A DNA stretch of 64,000 nucleotides. It comes from Burkholderiaceae bacterium (GTDB lineage Bacteria > Pseudomonadota > Gammaproteobacteria > Burkholderiales > Burkholderiaceae_E). Made by a program: the position numbers and the translations under genes. Shown in pieces: positions 16,696 through 25,031 of this stretch; the stretch's first letter is position 1, and each line of letters opens with the position of its first letter. Under the pieces are notes generated by a model. The model did not search any database. It had not been told where the DNA came from and saw only the letters and a program-made list of their open reading frames with translations. Location: contig JAJPES010000065.1 of assembly GCA_021166725.1 (NCBI GenBank), forward strand, positions 1 to 64,000, given 5' to 3'.

Positions 16696-17586
16696 TCACT
16701 GGTAATGCGTGCGCCGGTCGAGCCAGCGGAACTTCACGATCGCCGTCGCGCCGAGGATCGCCAGCACGACGACGGTGAGCGCGGCCGCGTAGGCGGAATC
16801 CCAGAAGCTGAAGCCGACCTGGTAGATGTAGTAGAGCAGCAGCGTGCTCGCGTTGTCGGGGCCGCCGCGCGTCATCACGAACAGCTGGTCGATCATCCGC
16901 ACCGAGTTGATCAGCGCGTTGATCAGCACGAAGAGCGTCGTCGGCATCAGCAGCGGAAAGAGCACGCGCCAGAAATACTGCCTGCGCGACGCGCCTTCGA
17001 GCGCCGCCGCCTCGGCCAGCGTGGGCGACACCTGCTGCAGCGCCGCCAGGTAGAAGATCATGAAGAAGCCGGCTTCCTTCCACACCGACACGACCATGAT
17101 CGCGCCGAGCGCCGTGTCGCGATCGCCCAGCCAGTTGCGACTCGCAAAGCCGAGCGCCTGCCCGACCTGGTTCAGCAGGCCGTATTGCGGCGTGTAGAAG
17201 AACAGCCAGATGTTGGCCACCGCGATCATCGGCAGCACGGTGGGCGTGAAGTAGGCGAGCCGCAGGAAGCCGCGGCCGGCGATGCGTCCGTTCACCCACA
17301 GCGCCATCACGATGGCCAACGCGATCGAGGTCGGGATCGTGCCGAGCGCGAACCAAAGGTTGTTCCACAGCGCCTGCCAGAACACGTCGTCGTCGAGCAT
17401 CAGCTGGTAGTTCTCGAGGCCGACCCAGACCGACGGACGCGCTCCCTTCGGCGTCGAGAAAAAGCTGTGCCAGGCGGTGGCCACCGCCGGCCAGTGCGTG
17501 AACGCGACGAGCAGGACCATCGCCGGCAGCAACAGCAGCCAGGCGATGATCTGCGTCTGCAGGTTGCGCGGCGGCGCAACCATCAT
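16696..17586 (-). CDS. ugpA: Glycerol-3-phosphate ABC transporter permease UgpA
   Basis: 296 residues, six predicted helices, and an EAA loop (LAEAAALEGASRRQYFWRVLFPLLMPT). The first helix is WLLLLPAMVLLVAFTHWPA and the following segment AWHSFFSTPKG matches the long periplasmic loop of MalF/UgpA-type permeases. Its ATG overlaps the ugpB stop by 4 bases, and ugpE follows after 13 bases, so the set is one transcript. Confidence 0.88.
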   Translation of the reverse strand: MMVAPPRNLQTQIIAWLLLLPAMVLLVAFTHWPAVATAWHSFFSTPKGARPSVWVGLENYQLMLDDDVFWQALWNNLWFALGTIPTSIALAIVMALWVNGRIAGRGFLRLAYFTPTVLPMIAVANIWLFFYTPQYGLLNQVGQALGFASRNWLGDRDTALGAIMVVSVWKEAGFFMIFYLAALQQVSPTLAEAAALEGASRRQYFWRVLFPLLMPTTLFVLINALINSVRMIDQLFVMTRGGPDNASTLLLYYIYQVGFSFWDSAYAAALTVVVLAILGATAIVKFRWLDRRTHYQ

Positions 17587-18872
17587 CAGCGGCGGTACGC
17601 GCGCAGGATGCGGTCGGCTTCGCGCTGCGAGTCCTTCATCGCGTCGGCCGGCGATTTAGAACCGGTGAGCGCCGCCTGCAGCCCGTCGTTCAACGCCTTC
17701 GTCACGCGCTGGTTCTCGTGCGTGGACAACTCGGCCACCGAGTACTGGAGCTGGTCGCGCGCGACGGTGGCCTGCGGCACCTCCTGCACGTATCTCTTCA
17801 TCTCGTCGGTCTCCCACGCGGCCGGCGTCACCGCCACGTAGCCGGTGGCGATGCTCCACTGCGCGGCGCGCTGCGGCTGCGTGGCCCAGCGCACGAACTT
17901 CATCGCCGCCTGCTGCTCCTCGGGCGAGGTCTTGTCGAAGACGTAGAAGTTGCCTCCGCCGGTCGGGCTGCCGCGGCGCTTCTTCGCCGGCAGCATCGCC
18001 ACGCCGAACGGGAACTGCGCGTTGGTGCGGATGTTGGTGAGGTTGCCGGTGGTCGTCCAGACGATCGCCGCCTTGCGCTCGAAGAAGTCCTTCGGCGTCG
18101 TACCCCACTCGATGACGCCGCCGGGCATCACCTTGTGCTTCGCCGACAGGTCGACCCAGTACTGCAGCGCCTCGATCGAGCCCGGCTTGTCGAAGTACGT
18201 CTCGGTGCCGGCCTCGTTCATCAGGATCGTGTCGTTCGGCGTGGTCAACCCCTGGAACAGCCAGTACGGAAAGCCCGAAGACGGGATCTTCACGCCCCAG
18301 GTGGAGACGTTGCCGCTGGCGTCGGTCTTCGTGAGCTTCTTGCCGAAGGAGACGAGCTCGTCCCAGTTCTGCGGCGCCTTGTCGGGGTCGAGCCCCGCTT
18401 CCTTGAACAGGTCCTTGTTCCAGTACATGACGATCGTCGAGCGCTGGAACGGAACGCCCCAGGTCTTGCCGCCCGTGCGGCTGTTCTCCATGAACGCCGG
18501 GTAGAAGCCGTCGAGCCACTGCTTGCCGTCGGCGCCGGCCAGGCCGTCGATCGGCACGATGGCGCCCTCGTCGATCAGCGTGAACATGTCGGTGGACAAC
18601 AGCACCGCCAGGTGCGGCGGCTGTCCGCTCTTGAACGCGGTGAGCGCCTTGACGATGCTTTCCTGGTAGGTGCCGGCATACACCGGCTTGATCCGGATGT
18701 TCGGGTTCTCCTTCTCGAAGTCGGCGGCCATCCGGTCGATCGTCCTCGTGACCGGGCCGCCGACGGCGACCGGGTAGTAGAACGTGAGCTCGACCGGCTT
18801 CTGTGCGTGCGCGATGGGCAGCGCGGCGGCGAGCGCGGTTGCGCCGATCGCCTGCAGGACTCTTCTTCTCAT
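17586..18872 (-). CDS. ugpB: Glycerol-3-phosphate-binding periplasmic protein UgpB
   Basis: 428 residues. The N-terminus MRRRVLQAIGATALAAALP ending AHA is a signal peptide. The mature start EKPVELTFYYPVAVGGPV-like region (KPVELTFYYPVAVGG here) is characteristic of UgpB and its relatives, and WGTTPKDFFERKAAIVWTTT fits the same family. It binds glycerol-3-phosphate or its diesters in the periplasm. ATG 18872 is chosen because it starts at the signal peptide; an in-frame extension into ugpC is artefactual. glpD in the same operon supports the substrate. Confidence 0.9.
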   Translation of the reverse strand: MRRRVLQAIGATALAAALPIAHAQKPVELTFYYPVAVGGPVTRTIDRMAADFEKENPNIRIKPVYAGTYQESIVKALTAFKSGQPPHLAVLLSTDMFTLIDEGAIVPIDGLAGADGKQWLDGFYPAFMENSRTGGKTWGVPFQRSTIVMYWNKDLFKEAGLDPDKAPQNWDELVSFGKKLTKTDASGNVSTWGVKIPSSGFPYWLFQGLTTPNDTILMNEAGTETYFDKPGSIEALQYWVDLSAKHKVMPGGVIEWGTTPKDFFERKAAIVWTTTGNLTNIRTNAQFPFGVAMLPAKKRRGSPTGGGNFYVFDKTSPEEQQAAMKFVRWATQPQRAAQWSIATGYVAVTPAAWETDEMKRYVQEVPQATVARDQLQYSVAELSTHENQRVTKALNDGLQAALTGSKSPADAMKDSQREADRILRAYRR

Positions 18873-18906
18873 GACGGGACACTCCTCGGGTGGGCAACGG
18901 AGAAAA

Positions 18907-19947
18907 TCATCGGGCAGGAATCGGTGCGTCGTCGCGGCGCCGGCCGCCGGCGGCGTCGAAGAAATGCTGCGCGTCGTCGTTCCAGTCGAGCCAGACCGGC
19001 TCGCCGGCGCCGATCGACAACCGTCCGGGCACGCGCACGGCGATCGTCTCGACGCCATTCGAGGCGCCGGGCAGCGTGCAGCCTACGATCGTGTCGGCGC
19101 CGAAATACTCGACGCTCTGCACGAGCGCGCGCAGGCGGCCGCCTTGTGCCAGCCGCACGTGTTCGGGTCGCACGCCGATCAGCAGGTCCTTCGGCGCGTC
19201 GGATGCGACGAGCCCGAACGGCAGCACGTTCATCGGCGGCGTGCCGATGAAGCGCGCGGCGAACACGGTGGCCGGGCGCGCATACAACTCGGCAGGCGGC
19301 GCGTCCTGCACGATGCGCCCGCCTTCGAGCAGCACGACCTGGTCGGCCATGCTCATCGCCTCGGTCTGGTCGTGCGTGACGTACACCATCGTCATGCCGA
19401 GCTTGCGCTGCAGCGCGCGGATCTCGCGGCGCATCTCCTGGCGCAGTTTCGCGTCGAGGTTCGACAGCGGCTCGTCCATCAGGCACACGGGTGTCTCGGC
19501 GATGATCGCGCGCCCGAGCGCGACGCGCTGCTGCTGCCCGCCCGACAGCTGCGACGGCTTGCGCTCGAGCAGCGCCGACAGGCCGAGCAGTTCGCTGACG
19601 CGTTCCAGGCGCGCGGCGCGATTCGCCTTCGGTTCGCGCCGCACCTTCACGCCGAACAGGATGTTCTCGCGTACCGACAGATGCGGGAACAGCGCGTACG
19701 ACTGGAACACCATCGAGATGCGCCGCCTGGCCGGCGGCAGCGCCGTGACGTCGCTGCCGTCGATCAGGATGCGCCCGCGGGTGGGCGCGTCGAGCCCGGC
19801 GATCATGCGCAGCGTCGTCGACTTGCCGCAGCCCGAAGGGCCGAGCAACACGACGAAGCTGCCGCTGGCGGCCGCGAAACTCGCGTCGTCCACCGCGGCC
19901 GTCGGGCCCCAGTGCTTGCTTACGTGCTGCAGAGAAAGCGTGCTCAT
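18907..19947 (-). CDS. ugpC: ABC transporter ATPase UgpC
   Basis: 346 residues. The ATPase domain has Walker A GPSGCGKST (about 36-44), signature LSGGQQQR, Walker B VCLMDEP and the switch histidine in VYVTHDQTEAMSMAD. A C-terminal TOBE-type domain (LIGVRPEHVRLAQGG) marks the sugar/G3P importer subfamily. It powers UgpAE. The start overlaps the stop of the MgtC-like gene by 4 bases. The Ugp call comes from the binding protein and glpD next to it. Confidence 0.9.
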   Translation of the reverse strand: MSTLSLQHVSKHWGPTAAVDDASFAAASGSFVVLLGPSGCGKSTTLRMIAGLDAPTRGRILIDGSDVTALPPARRRISMVFQSYALFPHLSVRENILFGVKVRREPKANRAARLERVSELLGLSALLERKPSQLSGGQQQRVALGRAIIAETPVCLMDEPLSNLDAKLRQEMRREIRALQRKLGMTMVYVTHDQTEAMSMADQVVLLEGGRIVQDAPPAELYARPATVFAARFIGTPPMNVLPFGLVASDAPKDLLIGVRPEHVRLAQGGRLRALVQSVEYFGADTIVGCTLPGASNGVETIAVRVPGRLSIGAGEPVWLDWNDDAQHFFDAAGGRRRDDAPIPAR

Positions 19948-20708
19948 GTCGGGGTGATGCGGAATTCGAGCACGGTTTCGTTGCGGCTCCATGTCTGCGC
20001 GAGACGGCTGGCGTTGCGGCGGTTGCGCGAGCGGATCGTCATCCGGTATTCGAAGACGCGCCCGTGGTTGTCGAGCCGCCAGCTCATGTTGCTCACGTCG
20101 AAGCCGTGCTCGGCGAGCACCGCGCGCAGGTCCTCCTCGGCGGGTGCCTGTTCGCGCGAGAAACTCACGTAGTGGTACGCGTAGTAGAAGACCGGCAGCT
20201 TCGATTCGATCCAGCGGAACAGCGACAGCGCGCTGATCGTCAGCACGGTGCCGACGATCAGCGGGAAATAGAAGCCGATGCCGGCGAGGATGCCGATCGC
20301 CGCGGTGATCCAGATCGACGCGGCGGTGGTGAGGCCGCGCACCGACAGCCCTTCCTTCATGATCACGCCGGCGCCGAGAAAGCCGATGCCGGTCATGATT
20401 CCCTGCGCCATCCGCGTGGGATCGACGCGGACGATGTCGGACGAACCGGGGAACCAATGCGACTGGTACATCGTCACCAGCATCAGCAGCGCCGACGACA
20501 TGCACACCAGCACGTGGGTGCGGAATCCGGCCGGCCTGCCGTGGTAGCTGCGCTCGATGCCGATCGCCGATCCCGCGAGCATCGAGGCCAGCAGGTGCGC
20601 GACGATGGCGATCATGTCCTGGTCGATGAACGTGATGTTCCAGCTTGCGAGCCAGCTCACGATGCTGGAGTGCGCGAACCAGTTCGCGATGTCCGTCAGC
20701 CAGTTCAT
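19944..20708 (-). CDS. MgtC/SapB family membrane protein
   Basis: 254 residues. The MgtC domain is visible: MLAGSAIGIERSYHGRPAGFRTH (about 44-66), QGIMTGIGFLGAGVIMKEG and VRGLTTAASIWITAAIG, with four to five helices, followed by an ACT-like cytoplasmic tail of about 75 residues. MgtC proteins inhibit F-ATP synthase and help cells grow at low magnesium or in macrophages; others have unknown roles. Its position between glpD and ugpC, with 4-base overlaps on both sides, is odd and suggests a role tied to phosphate-ester uptake. It is not known as an Ugp component. Confidence 0.88.
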   Translation of the reverse strand: MNWLTDIANWFAHSSIVSWLASWNITFIDQDMIAIVAHLLASMLAGSAIGIERSYHGRPAGFRTHVLVCMSSALLMLVTMYQSHWFPGSSDIVRVDPTRMAQGIMTGIGFLGAGVIMKEGLSVRGLTTAASIWITAAIGILAGIGFYFPLIVGTVLTISALSLFRWIESKLPVFYYAYHYVSFSREQAPAEEDLRAVLAEHGFDVSNMSWRLDNHGRVFEYRMTIRSRNRRNASRLAQTWSRNETVLEFRITPT

Positions 20709-22243
20709 GCGGCCTTCTCCGATTCGCCCAGCAGCTGCGCCACGCGGGCGCGACCTTGCGCGCTCATGTGCAGTCCGGCCTTCGAGCGACGCCAGAGTAC
20801 GTCGTCGGCGCCGCGCGCCCATTCGTGCTCGACGAACCACTGCAGTTCGCGCTCGTACAGCCCCCCGTCGAGGTGCTCGCCGAGCGTCGCGAGCGTGGTC
20901 GCGCCGCCGAGCACCTGTTCGGCGAGCGTGCCGTGACGGCGGAACAGCGCGTCGAGCAGCGCCTTCGGCAGTTGCGGATAGCGCGCATGCAGCTCGGTGC
21001 GCGCGACGATCGGGTCCTTCGGTGCGCCGGGCAACGGCTCGCCGTGCGTCCACCGCCCGCGGCGCGCAGACAGGTACGGCGCGAGCTGGTCGAGCGCTGC
21101 CTCGGCCAGTCGCCGGTAGGTGGTGATCTTGCCGCCGTAGATGTCGAGTTGCGCGGCGCCGTCGAAAGTGCGCAGCTCCAGCGTGTAGTCGCGCGTGATC
21201 TCCGACGGGTCGCTCGAACCGTCGTCGTACAACGGGCGCACGCCGGTGTAGCTCCAGACGACGTCGCGTTCGGCGAGCGGGCGCGCGAGGTAGCGGTTCG
21301 CCGCGCGCAGCAGGTAGCGGGTCTCGTCGGCGTCGATCGCGCGCGCGGATCCGATCGAATCGACGCGCACGTCGGTGGTGCCGATCAGCGTGAAGTCGCT
21401 TTCGTACGGAATCAGGAAGACGATGCGCCGGTCGTCGTTCTGCAGGATGTAGGCATGCGACTGTGCATGGATGCGCGGCACGACCACGTGGCTGCCCTTG
21501 ACGAGCTGTACCGACGCGCGCGGCGAGCGCCCCCCCGCGGAAGCGGCGACCGATTCGACCCACGGACCGGCCGCGTTCGCCAGCGCGCCGGCATCGAGCG
21601 TCTCGCGTTCGCCGTGTTCGTGCTCGATCGTCACCCGCCAGCGGCCCTGGCGCGCACGCGCCGCGACGAAGCGCGTGCGGGGAAGGATGGTCGCACCGTG
21701 CGACTGCGCAGACCGGAGGTTCAGGATGACCAGCCGCGCGTCGTCCACCCAGGCGTCGGAGTAGGCGTAGCCGTGGCGATAGCGCGCCGCCAGCGCAGCG
21801 CCGGTGCCGTCGCGCGACAGGCGTATCGATTCGGAGCGCGGCAGGCTGATCTGCCCGCCGATCCGGTCGTAGAGGAACAGCCCCGCACGGATCATCCACG
21901 ACGGACGCAGCCCGGCGGCGTGCGGCATCACGAAGCGCAGCGGCCAGGCGATGTGCGACGCGATGCGCAGCAGCACCTCGCGCTCGGCCAGCGCCTCGGC
22001 GACCAGGCGGAACTCGTACTGTTCGAGATAGCGCAGGCCGCCGTGGATCAGCTTCGTGCTCGCCGACGAGGTCGCGCCGGCGAAGTCGCCCTGCTCGACG
22101 AGCGCCACCGAAATGCCGCGCCCGGCCGCGTCGCGCGCGATGCCCGCGCCGTTGATGCCGCCGCCCACCACCAGCAGGTCGAAGCGGCGCATCGCTGCGG
22201 GCGCGTCGGCGGGGGCTGCGCCGAAGGCGGCCGAAGCGTTCAT
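20705..22243 (-). CDS. glpD: FAD-dependent glycerol-3-phosphate dehydrogenase GlpD
   Basis: 512 residues. An N-terminal FAD-binding motif DLLVVGGGINGAGIARDAAGRG (about 24-45), the ATSSASTKLIHGGLRYLE stretch and LIGTTDVRVD are GlpD signatures. The helical C-terminal domain follows. It oxidises glycerol-3-phosphate to dihydroxyacetone phosphate at the inner membrane and reduces quinone. With ugpCBAE downstream, the operon imports and burns glycerol-3-phosphate. No glycerol kinase or facilitator is present here, which fits direct use of G3P or its diesters. It begins 31 bases after the regulator gene. Confidence 0.94.
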   Translation of the reverse strand: MNASAAFGAAPADAPAAMRRFDLLVVGGGINGAGIARDAAGRGISVALVEQGDFAGATSSASTKLIHGGLRYLEQYEFRLVAEALAEREVLLRIASHIAWPLRFVMPHAAGLRPSWMIRAGLFLYDRIGGQISLPRSESIRLSRDGTGAALAARYRHGYAYSDAWVDDARLVILNLRSAQSHGATILPRTRFVAARARQGRWRVTIEHEHGERETLDAGALANAAGPWVESVAASAGGRSPRASVQLVKGSHVVVPRIHAQSHAYILQNDDRRIVFLIPYESDFTLIGTTDVRVDSIGSARAIDADETRYLLRAANRYLARPLAERDVVWSYTGVRPLYDDGSSDPSEITRDYTLELRTFDGAAQLDIYGGKITTYRRLAEAALDQLAPYLSARRGRWTHGEPLPGAPKDPIVARTELHARYPQLPKALLDALFRRHGTLAEQVLGGATTLATLGEHLDGGLYERELQWFVEHEWARGADDVLWRRSKAGLHMSAQGRARVAQLLGESEKAA

Positions 22244-22274
22244 CGCACGCGCTCGCGTCGTGCTGCCGGCGCGC

Positions 22275-23297
22275 TCATGTCGTGCGCTCCCGCCGCGTTG
22301 TCGATGTCGTCGCGGCAGGGCGCGCCGCCTTCGCCTTCACGTCGCCGAGCACGCGCCGTGCGGTCGGCTCGTCGACGATCAGCGTATGCACGAAGCCGCC
22401 GGCGAGCGCCGCGCGGATGCCGTCGACCTTGCCGGTGCCGGAGGCGATGCAGATCGACTGCCGCGCGCGGAACAGGTCGAGGTCGGGTCCGCTCGCGCGT
22501 GCGTTCAGCGCGACGTCGCGCCAGCTGCCGTCGCCGCGAAAGAAGACGGTGGCGATGTCGCCGACCACGCGTTCGCGACGCAGGTCGCGGCGGTCGGACG
22601 CTTCGAGGAAGCCGCCCGCATGCACTTCGCTGGGCACCTCGCTGGAGAACGCGCCGACGCTGAACACGAGGATGTCGGCGCGCTGCTGCAGGTCGAGCAG
22701 GCGACGAACGCTGCGCTCGCGCCACAGCGCGGTCTTCGTCTGCGGATGATCGAAGAACGCCGGTACCGGAAAGGCGTGCGCGCGCGCACCGTAGTTCGCC
22801 GCGAAACGCAGCACGAGATCGGTGCCGAAGGCGCTGTCGATGCTCTGCGGCGTTCCGGCGCCGTTCAGCGCGACGAAGTCGACGTTCTTCGTCGGCTTGG
22901 GCTTGAGCCGCTCCGACAGCCGGCGCACCGTGGTGCCCCAGGCGATGCCGACGACGCAATCGTTGCCGATCACCGAGTTCAGGTATCCGGCGGCATCGGC
23001 CGCCACCCGCTCGAGCCAGTCGGCCTCGCGCGCCGAATCGGGCACCGCGACGACGCGCACGCTGCGCACGCCGTAGCGCTCGCGCAGCATCGACTCGAGC
23101 TGCAACGGCTGCTCGGCCGGATCGTGCACGTGGATCTCGACCAGTCCGTGATCGTGCGCCCACGACAGCAGGCGCGACACCGTGGAGCGCGACGTGCGCA
23201 GTTCCTCGGCAATCCGCTCGGTGGTGAGTCGCTGGTAGTAGTAGAGCTTCGCCACGCGCACGGCGAGCTCCTGATGGCGGGCGCCCTGATCGTCCAT
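22275..23297 (-). CDS. SorC/DeoR-type sugar-binding transcriptional regulator
   Basis: 340 residues. The N-terminal helix-turn-helix is LTTERIAEELRTSRSTVSRLL (about 24-44), followed by the sugar-binding domain of SorC-family regulators (VGIAWGTTVRRLSE, ADILVFSVGAFSS, ASGTGKVDGIRAALAGGFVHTLIVDE). This domain binds phosphorylated sugars. As first gene of the glpD-ugp operon, it probably controls that operon, sensing glycerol-3-phosphate or dihydroxyacetone phosphate. It is not the usual GlpR. ATG 23297 is chosen to keep the HTH near the N-terminus. Confidence 0.87.
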   Translation of the reverse strand: MDDQGARHQELAVRVAKLYYYQRLTTERIAEELRTSRSTVSRLLSWAHDHGLVEIHVHDPAEQPLQLESMLRERYGVRSVRVVAVPDSAREADWLERVAADAAGYLNSVIGNDCVVGIAWGTTVRRLSERLKPKPTKNVDFVALNGAGTPQSIDSAFGTDLVLRFAANYGARAHAFPVPAFFDHPQTKTALWRERSVRRLLDLQQRADILVFSVGAFSSEVPSEVHAGGFLEASDRRDLRRERVVGDIATVFFRGDGSWRDVALNARASGPDLDLFRARQSICIASGTGKVDGIRAALAGGFVHTLIVDEPTARRVLGDVKAKAARPAATTSTTRRERTT

Positions 23298-23331
23298 GCA
23301 CGCAGTTTCATGCAGTTTGAACGAACGTGCA
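23297..23331. promoter_or_regulatory. Candidate operator of the glpD-ugp operon
   Basis: Directly upstream of the regulator start lie two direct repeats GCAGTTT (23302-23308 and 23312-23318, 10-base period) inside a TGCACG/CGTGCA inverted pair. Ten-base periodic half-sites on one helix face suit binding by the operon's own SorC-type regulator. Confidence 0.35.
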
Positions 23332-23391
23332 AGCGCGCGCATGCGAGACTGCGGCCATCGCCGACTCCCGGGCACGCCGAGAAACGCGCAG

Positions 23392-24075
23392 ATGCGCGAG
23401 CTCCCGAAGATCTTCGTCACCGGCCTGCTCGCCGCGCTGCCGCTGGCGGCCACCGTGCTCATCGTCGTCTGGGGCGCGCGCCTGGTCGTCGGCTGGGTGG
23501 GTCCGGGCAGCCTGATCGGCGACGTGCTGGTGTCGATCGGCCTGGGCGTCACCGGCTACGAGGTGATCGCGTGGGCAATCGGCGTGGCAATCGTGCTGTT
23601 GGCGATCCTGCTGCTCGGCGTGCTCGTGCGAACACGATTGCGCGGCGCGGTCGAGACGGTGCTCGACGCGGTGATGCAGCGCATTCCGGTCGTGCGCAAC
23701 GTCTACGAGACGGCGCGCCGTTTCGTGGACCTGGTCGCGCAGCGCGATCGCGAAGGCATGCGATCGATGAGCCCGGTGTGGCTGCATTTCGGCGGCGGCG
23801 ACGGCGCCGCGGTACTCGGCCTGTTGTCCACGCCGCAGCCCGTCGAGATCGGCGGGCGCGAATATCTCGCGGTGATCGTTCCCACCGCGCCGGTTCCGGT
23901 GGGCGGCGGCCTGCTCTACGTTCCGCCCGAATGGGTGCGGCCCGCCGACATCGGCGTCGACGGACTCACCAGCATCTACGTGTCGATGGGAATCACGTCG
24001 GCGCAGCACATCGGCGCGCGCGCGCCGCGCGCCGACGAAGCTCCGGCTGCGCCTGCGGCTACACCCCCCAGGTGA
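23392..24075 (+). CDS. DUF502 family membrane protein
   Basis: 227 residues. Two N-terminal helices (about 7-30 and 53-78, separated by a short loop) anchor a cytoplasmic domain with DUF502 landmarks: AVMQRIPVVRNVYETARRFV, then YLAVIVPTAPVPVGGGLLYVP and ITSAQHIGA. Function is unknown; members are widespread in proteobacteria and plants. ATG 23392 is preferred over an upstream start because it gives the family's MRELPKIFVTGLL beginning. The last 17 bases overlap the convergent DUF1840 gene. Confidence 0.85.
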   Translation: MRELPKIFVTGLLAALPLAATVLIVVWGARLVVGWVGPGSLIGDVLVSIGLGVTGYEVIAWAIGVAIVLLAILLLGVLVRTRLRGAVETVLDAVMQRIPVVRNVYETARRFVDLVAQRDREGMRSMSPVWLHFGGGDGAAVLGLLSTPQPVEIGGREYLAVIVPTAPVPVGGGLLYVPPEWVRPADIGVDGLTSIYVSMGITSAQHIGARAPRADEAPAAPAATPPR

Positions 24076-24418
24076 TGTCCTTGCCCGCGCGATGCGCTTC
24101 CTGCAACAGGTCGATGAACGGAAACGCGCGCTGCGCGAGCGACACCGGATAGGGGTCGTTCTCGGTATCGTTCTTCTCGGCGTCGGAAGCCGCGCCCGGC
24201 GCCGGCCCCACCGACTCCATCGCGCGGCGCTCGGCGCGCAGCTCTTCCTTCTCCTGCGCGATCGCCCGGTTCAGCGCGTCGACGGCGCCCGGCATCTGGG
24301 CGACCGTGATGACTCCCGTGCGACCCGGCTCCTTGCCGATGATCTGCAGGATCCACTCGGCGACGGGCTTGGTCATGATTACGGAGCCGGTGGCGCGCGA
24401 CTTGAACTCGTAGATCAT
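24059..24418 (-). CDS. DUF1840 family protein
   Basis: 119 residues. The N-terminus MIYEFKSRATGSVIMTKPVAEWIL and central ALNRAIAQEKEELRAERRA match the DUF1840 pattern seen across betaproteobacteria, where it is a short, soluble, uncharacterised protein. The C-terminal SLAQRAFPFIDLLQEAHRAGKDITWGV is also typical. It has no signal peptide or catalytic motif. It stands alone, convergent with DUF502 and divergent from the next lipoprotein gene. Confidence 0.85.
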   Translation of the reverse strand: MIYEFKSRATGSVIMTKPVAEWILQIIGKEPGRTGVITVAQMPGAVDALNRAIAQEKEELRAERRAMESVGPAPGAASDAEKNDTENDPYPVSLAQRAFPFIDLLQEAHRAGKDITWGV

Positions 24419-24458
24419 CTGGACCTCCGTTGTGGGCCTACAGCCCTACCATTATCGA

Positions 24459-25031
24459 ATGAACTTCCTGGCTGCGATGCGCCGGCAAACCCGAATGCCG
24501 GGTGCGCTCGTCGTCGGCATGCTGCTGGCGCTCGGCGCCTGCCACCCGGCCTACGACTGGCGCGAAATCCACGAACCCGAAGCAGGCTACCGCATCCTGC
24601 TGCCTGCCAAGCCCGTATCGATGACGCGGCCGATCGATCTCGACGGCGTGGCGGTGACGATGTCGATGACGGGCGCTCGCGTCGACGAAGCCCTGTTCAC
24701 CGTGGGGTCGGTCGTGCTGCCGTCGTCCGACGAAGAGACGCGAGCGCACGCGACGCAGGCGATGCGTACGGCGATGGAGCGCAATGTGCAGGGGCATGAG
24801 ACGAAAGTCGCGCAAATCGAGGTCCCGGTGCTCGATACGGCCGGTCGCCCCGCGGGCAGCGTCGCCGCAACGCACGTCGAGGTCGACGGCAGCGTCGCCG
24901 GCGAGCCGGCGCACATGAGCGCGACCTTCGTCGCGCGCGGGGATCGTGCGTGGCAGGTGGTGTTGATCTCGCCGTCGGCCGACAGGGAGGCCGCGAAGCT
25001 CTTCCACGAATCGTTCCGGATCGCGAAGTGA
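24459..25031 (+). CDS. Predicted lipoprotein of unknown function
   Basis: 190 residues. The signal peptide ends in a lipobox (LALGAC, about Cys28). The mature part resembles small envelope domains that start with a PEAGYRILLPAKP strand and end VLISPSADREAAKLFHESFRI, a pattern seen in uncharacterised beta-sandwich lipoproteins. Its stop overlaps the GTG start of the MFS gene (GTGA), so the pair is co-translated. No enzyme motif is evident. Confidence 0.75.
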   Translation: MNFLAAMRRQTRMPGALVVGMLLALGACHPAYDWREIHEPEAGYRILLPAKPVSMTRPIDLDGVAVTMSMTGARVDEALFTVGSVVLPSSDEETRAHATQAMRTAMERNVQGHETKVAQIEVPVLDTAGRPAGSVAATHVEVDGSVAGEPAHMSATFVARGDRAWQVVLISPSADREAAKLFHESFRIAK

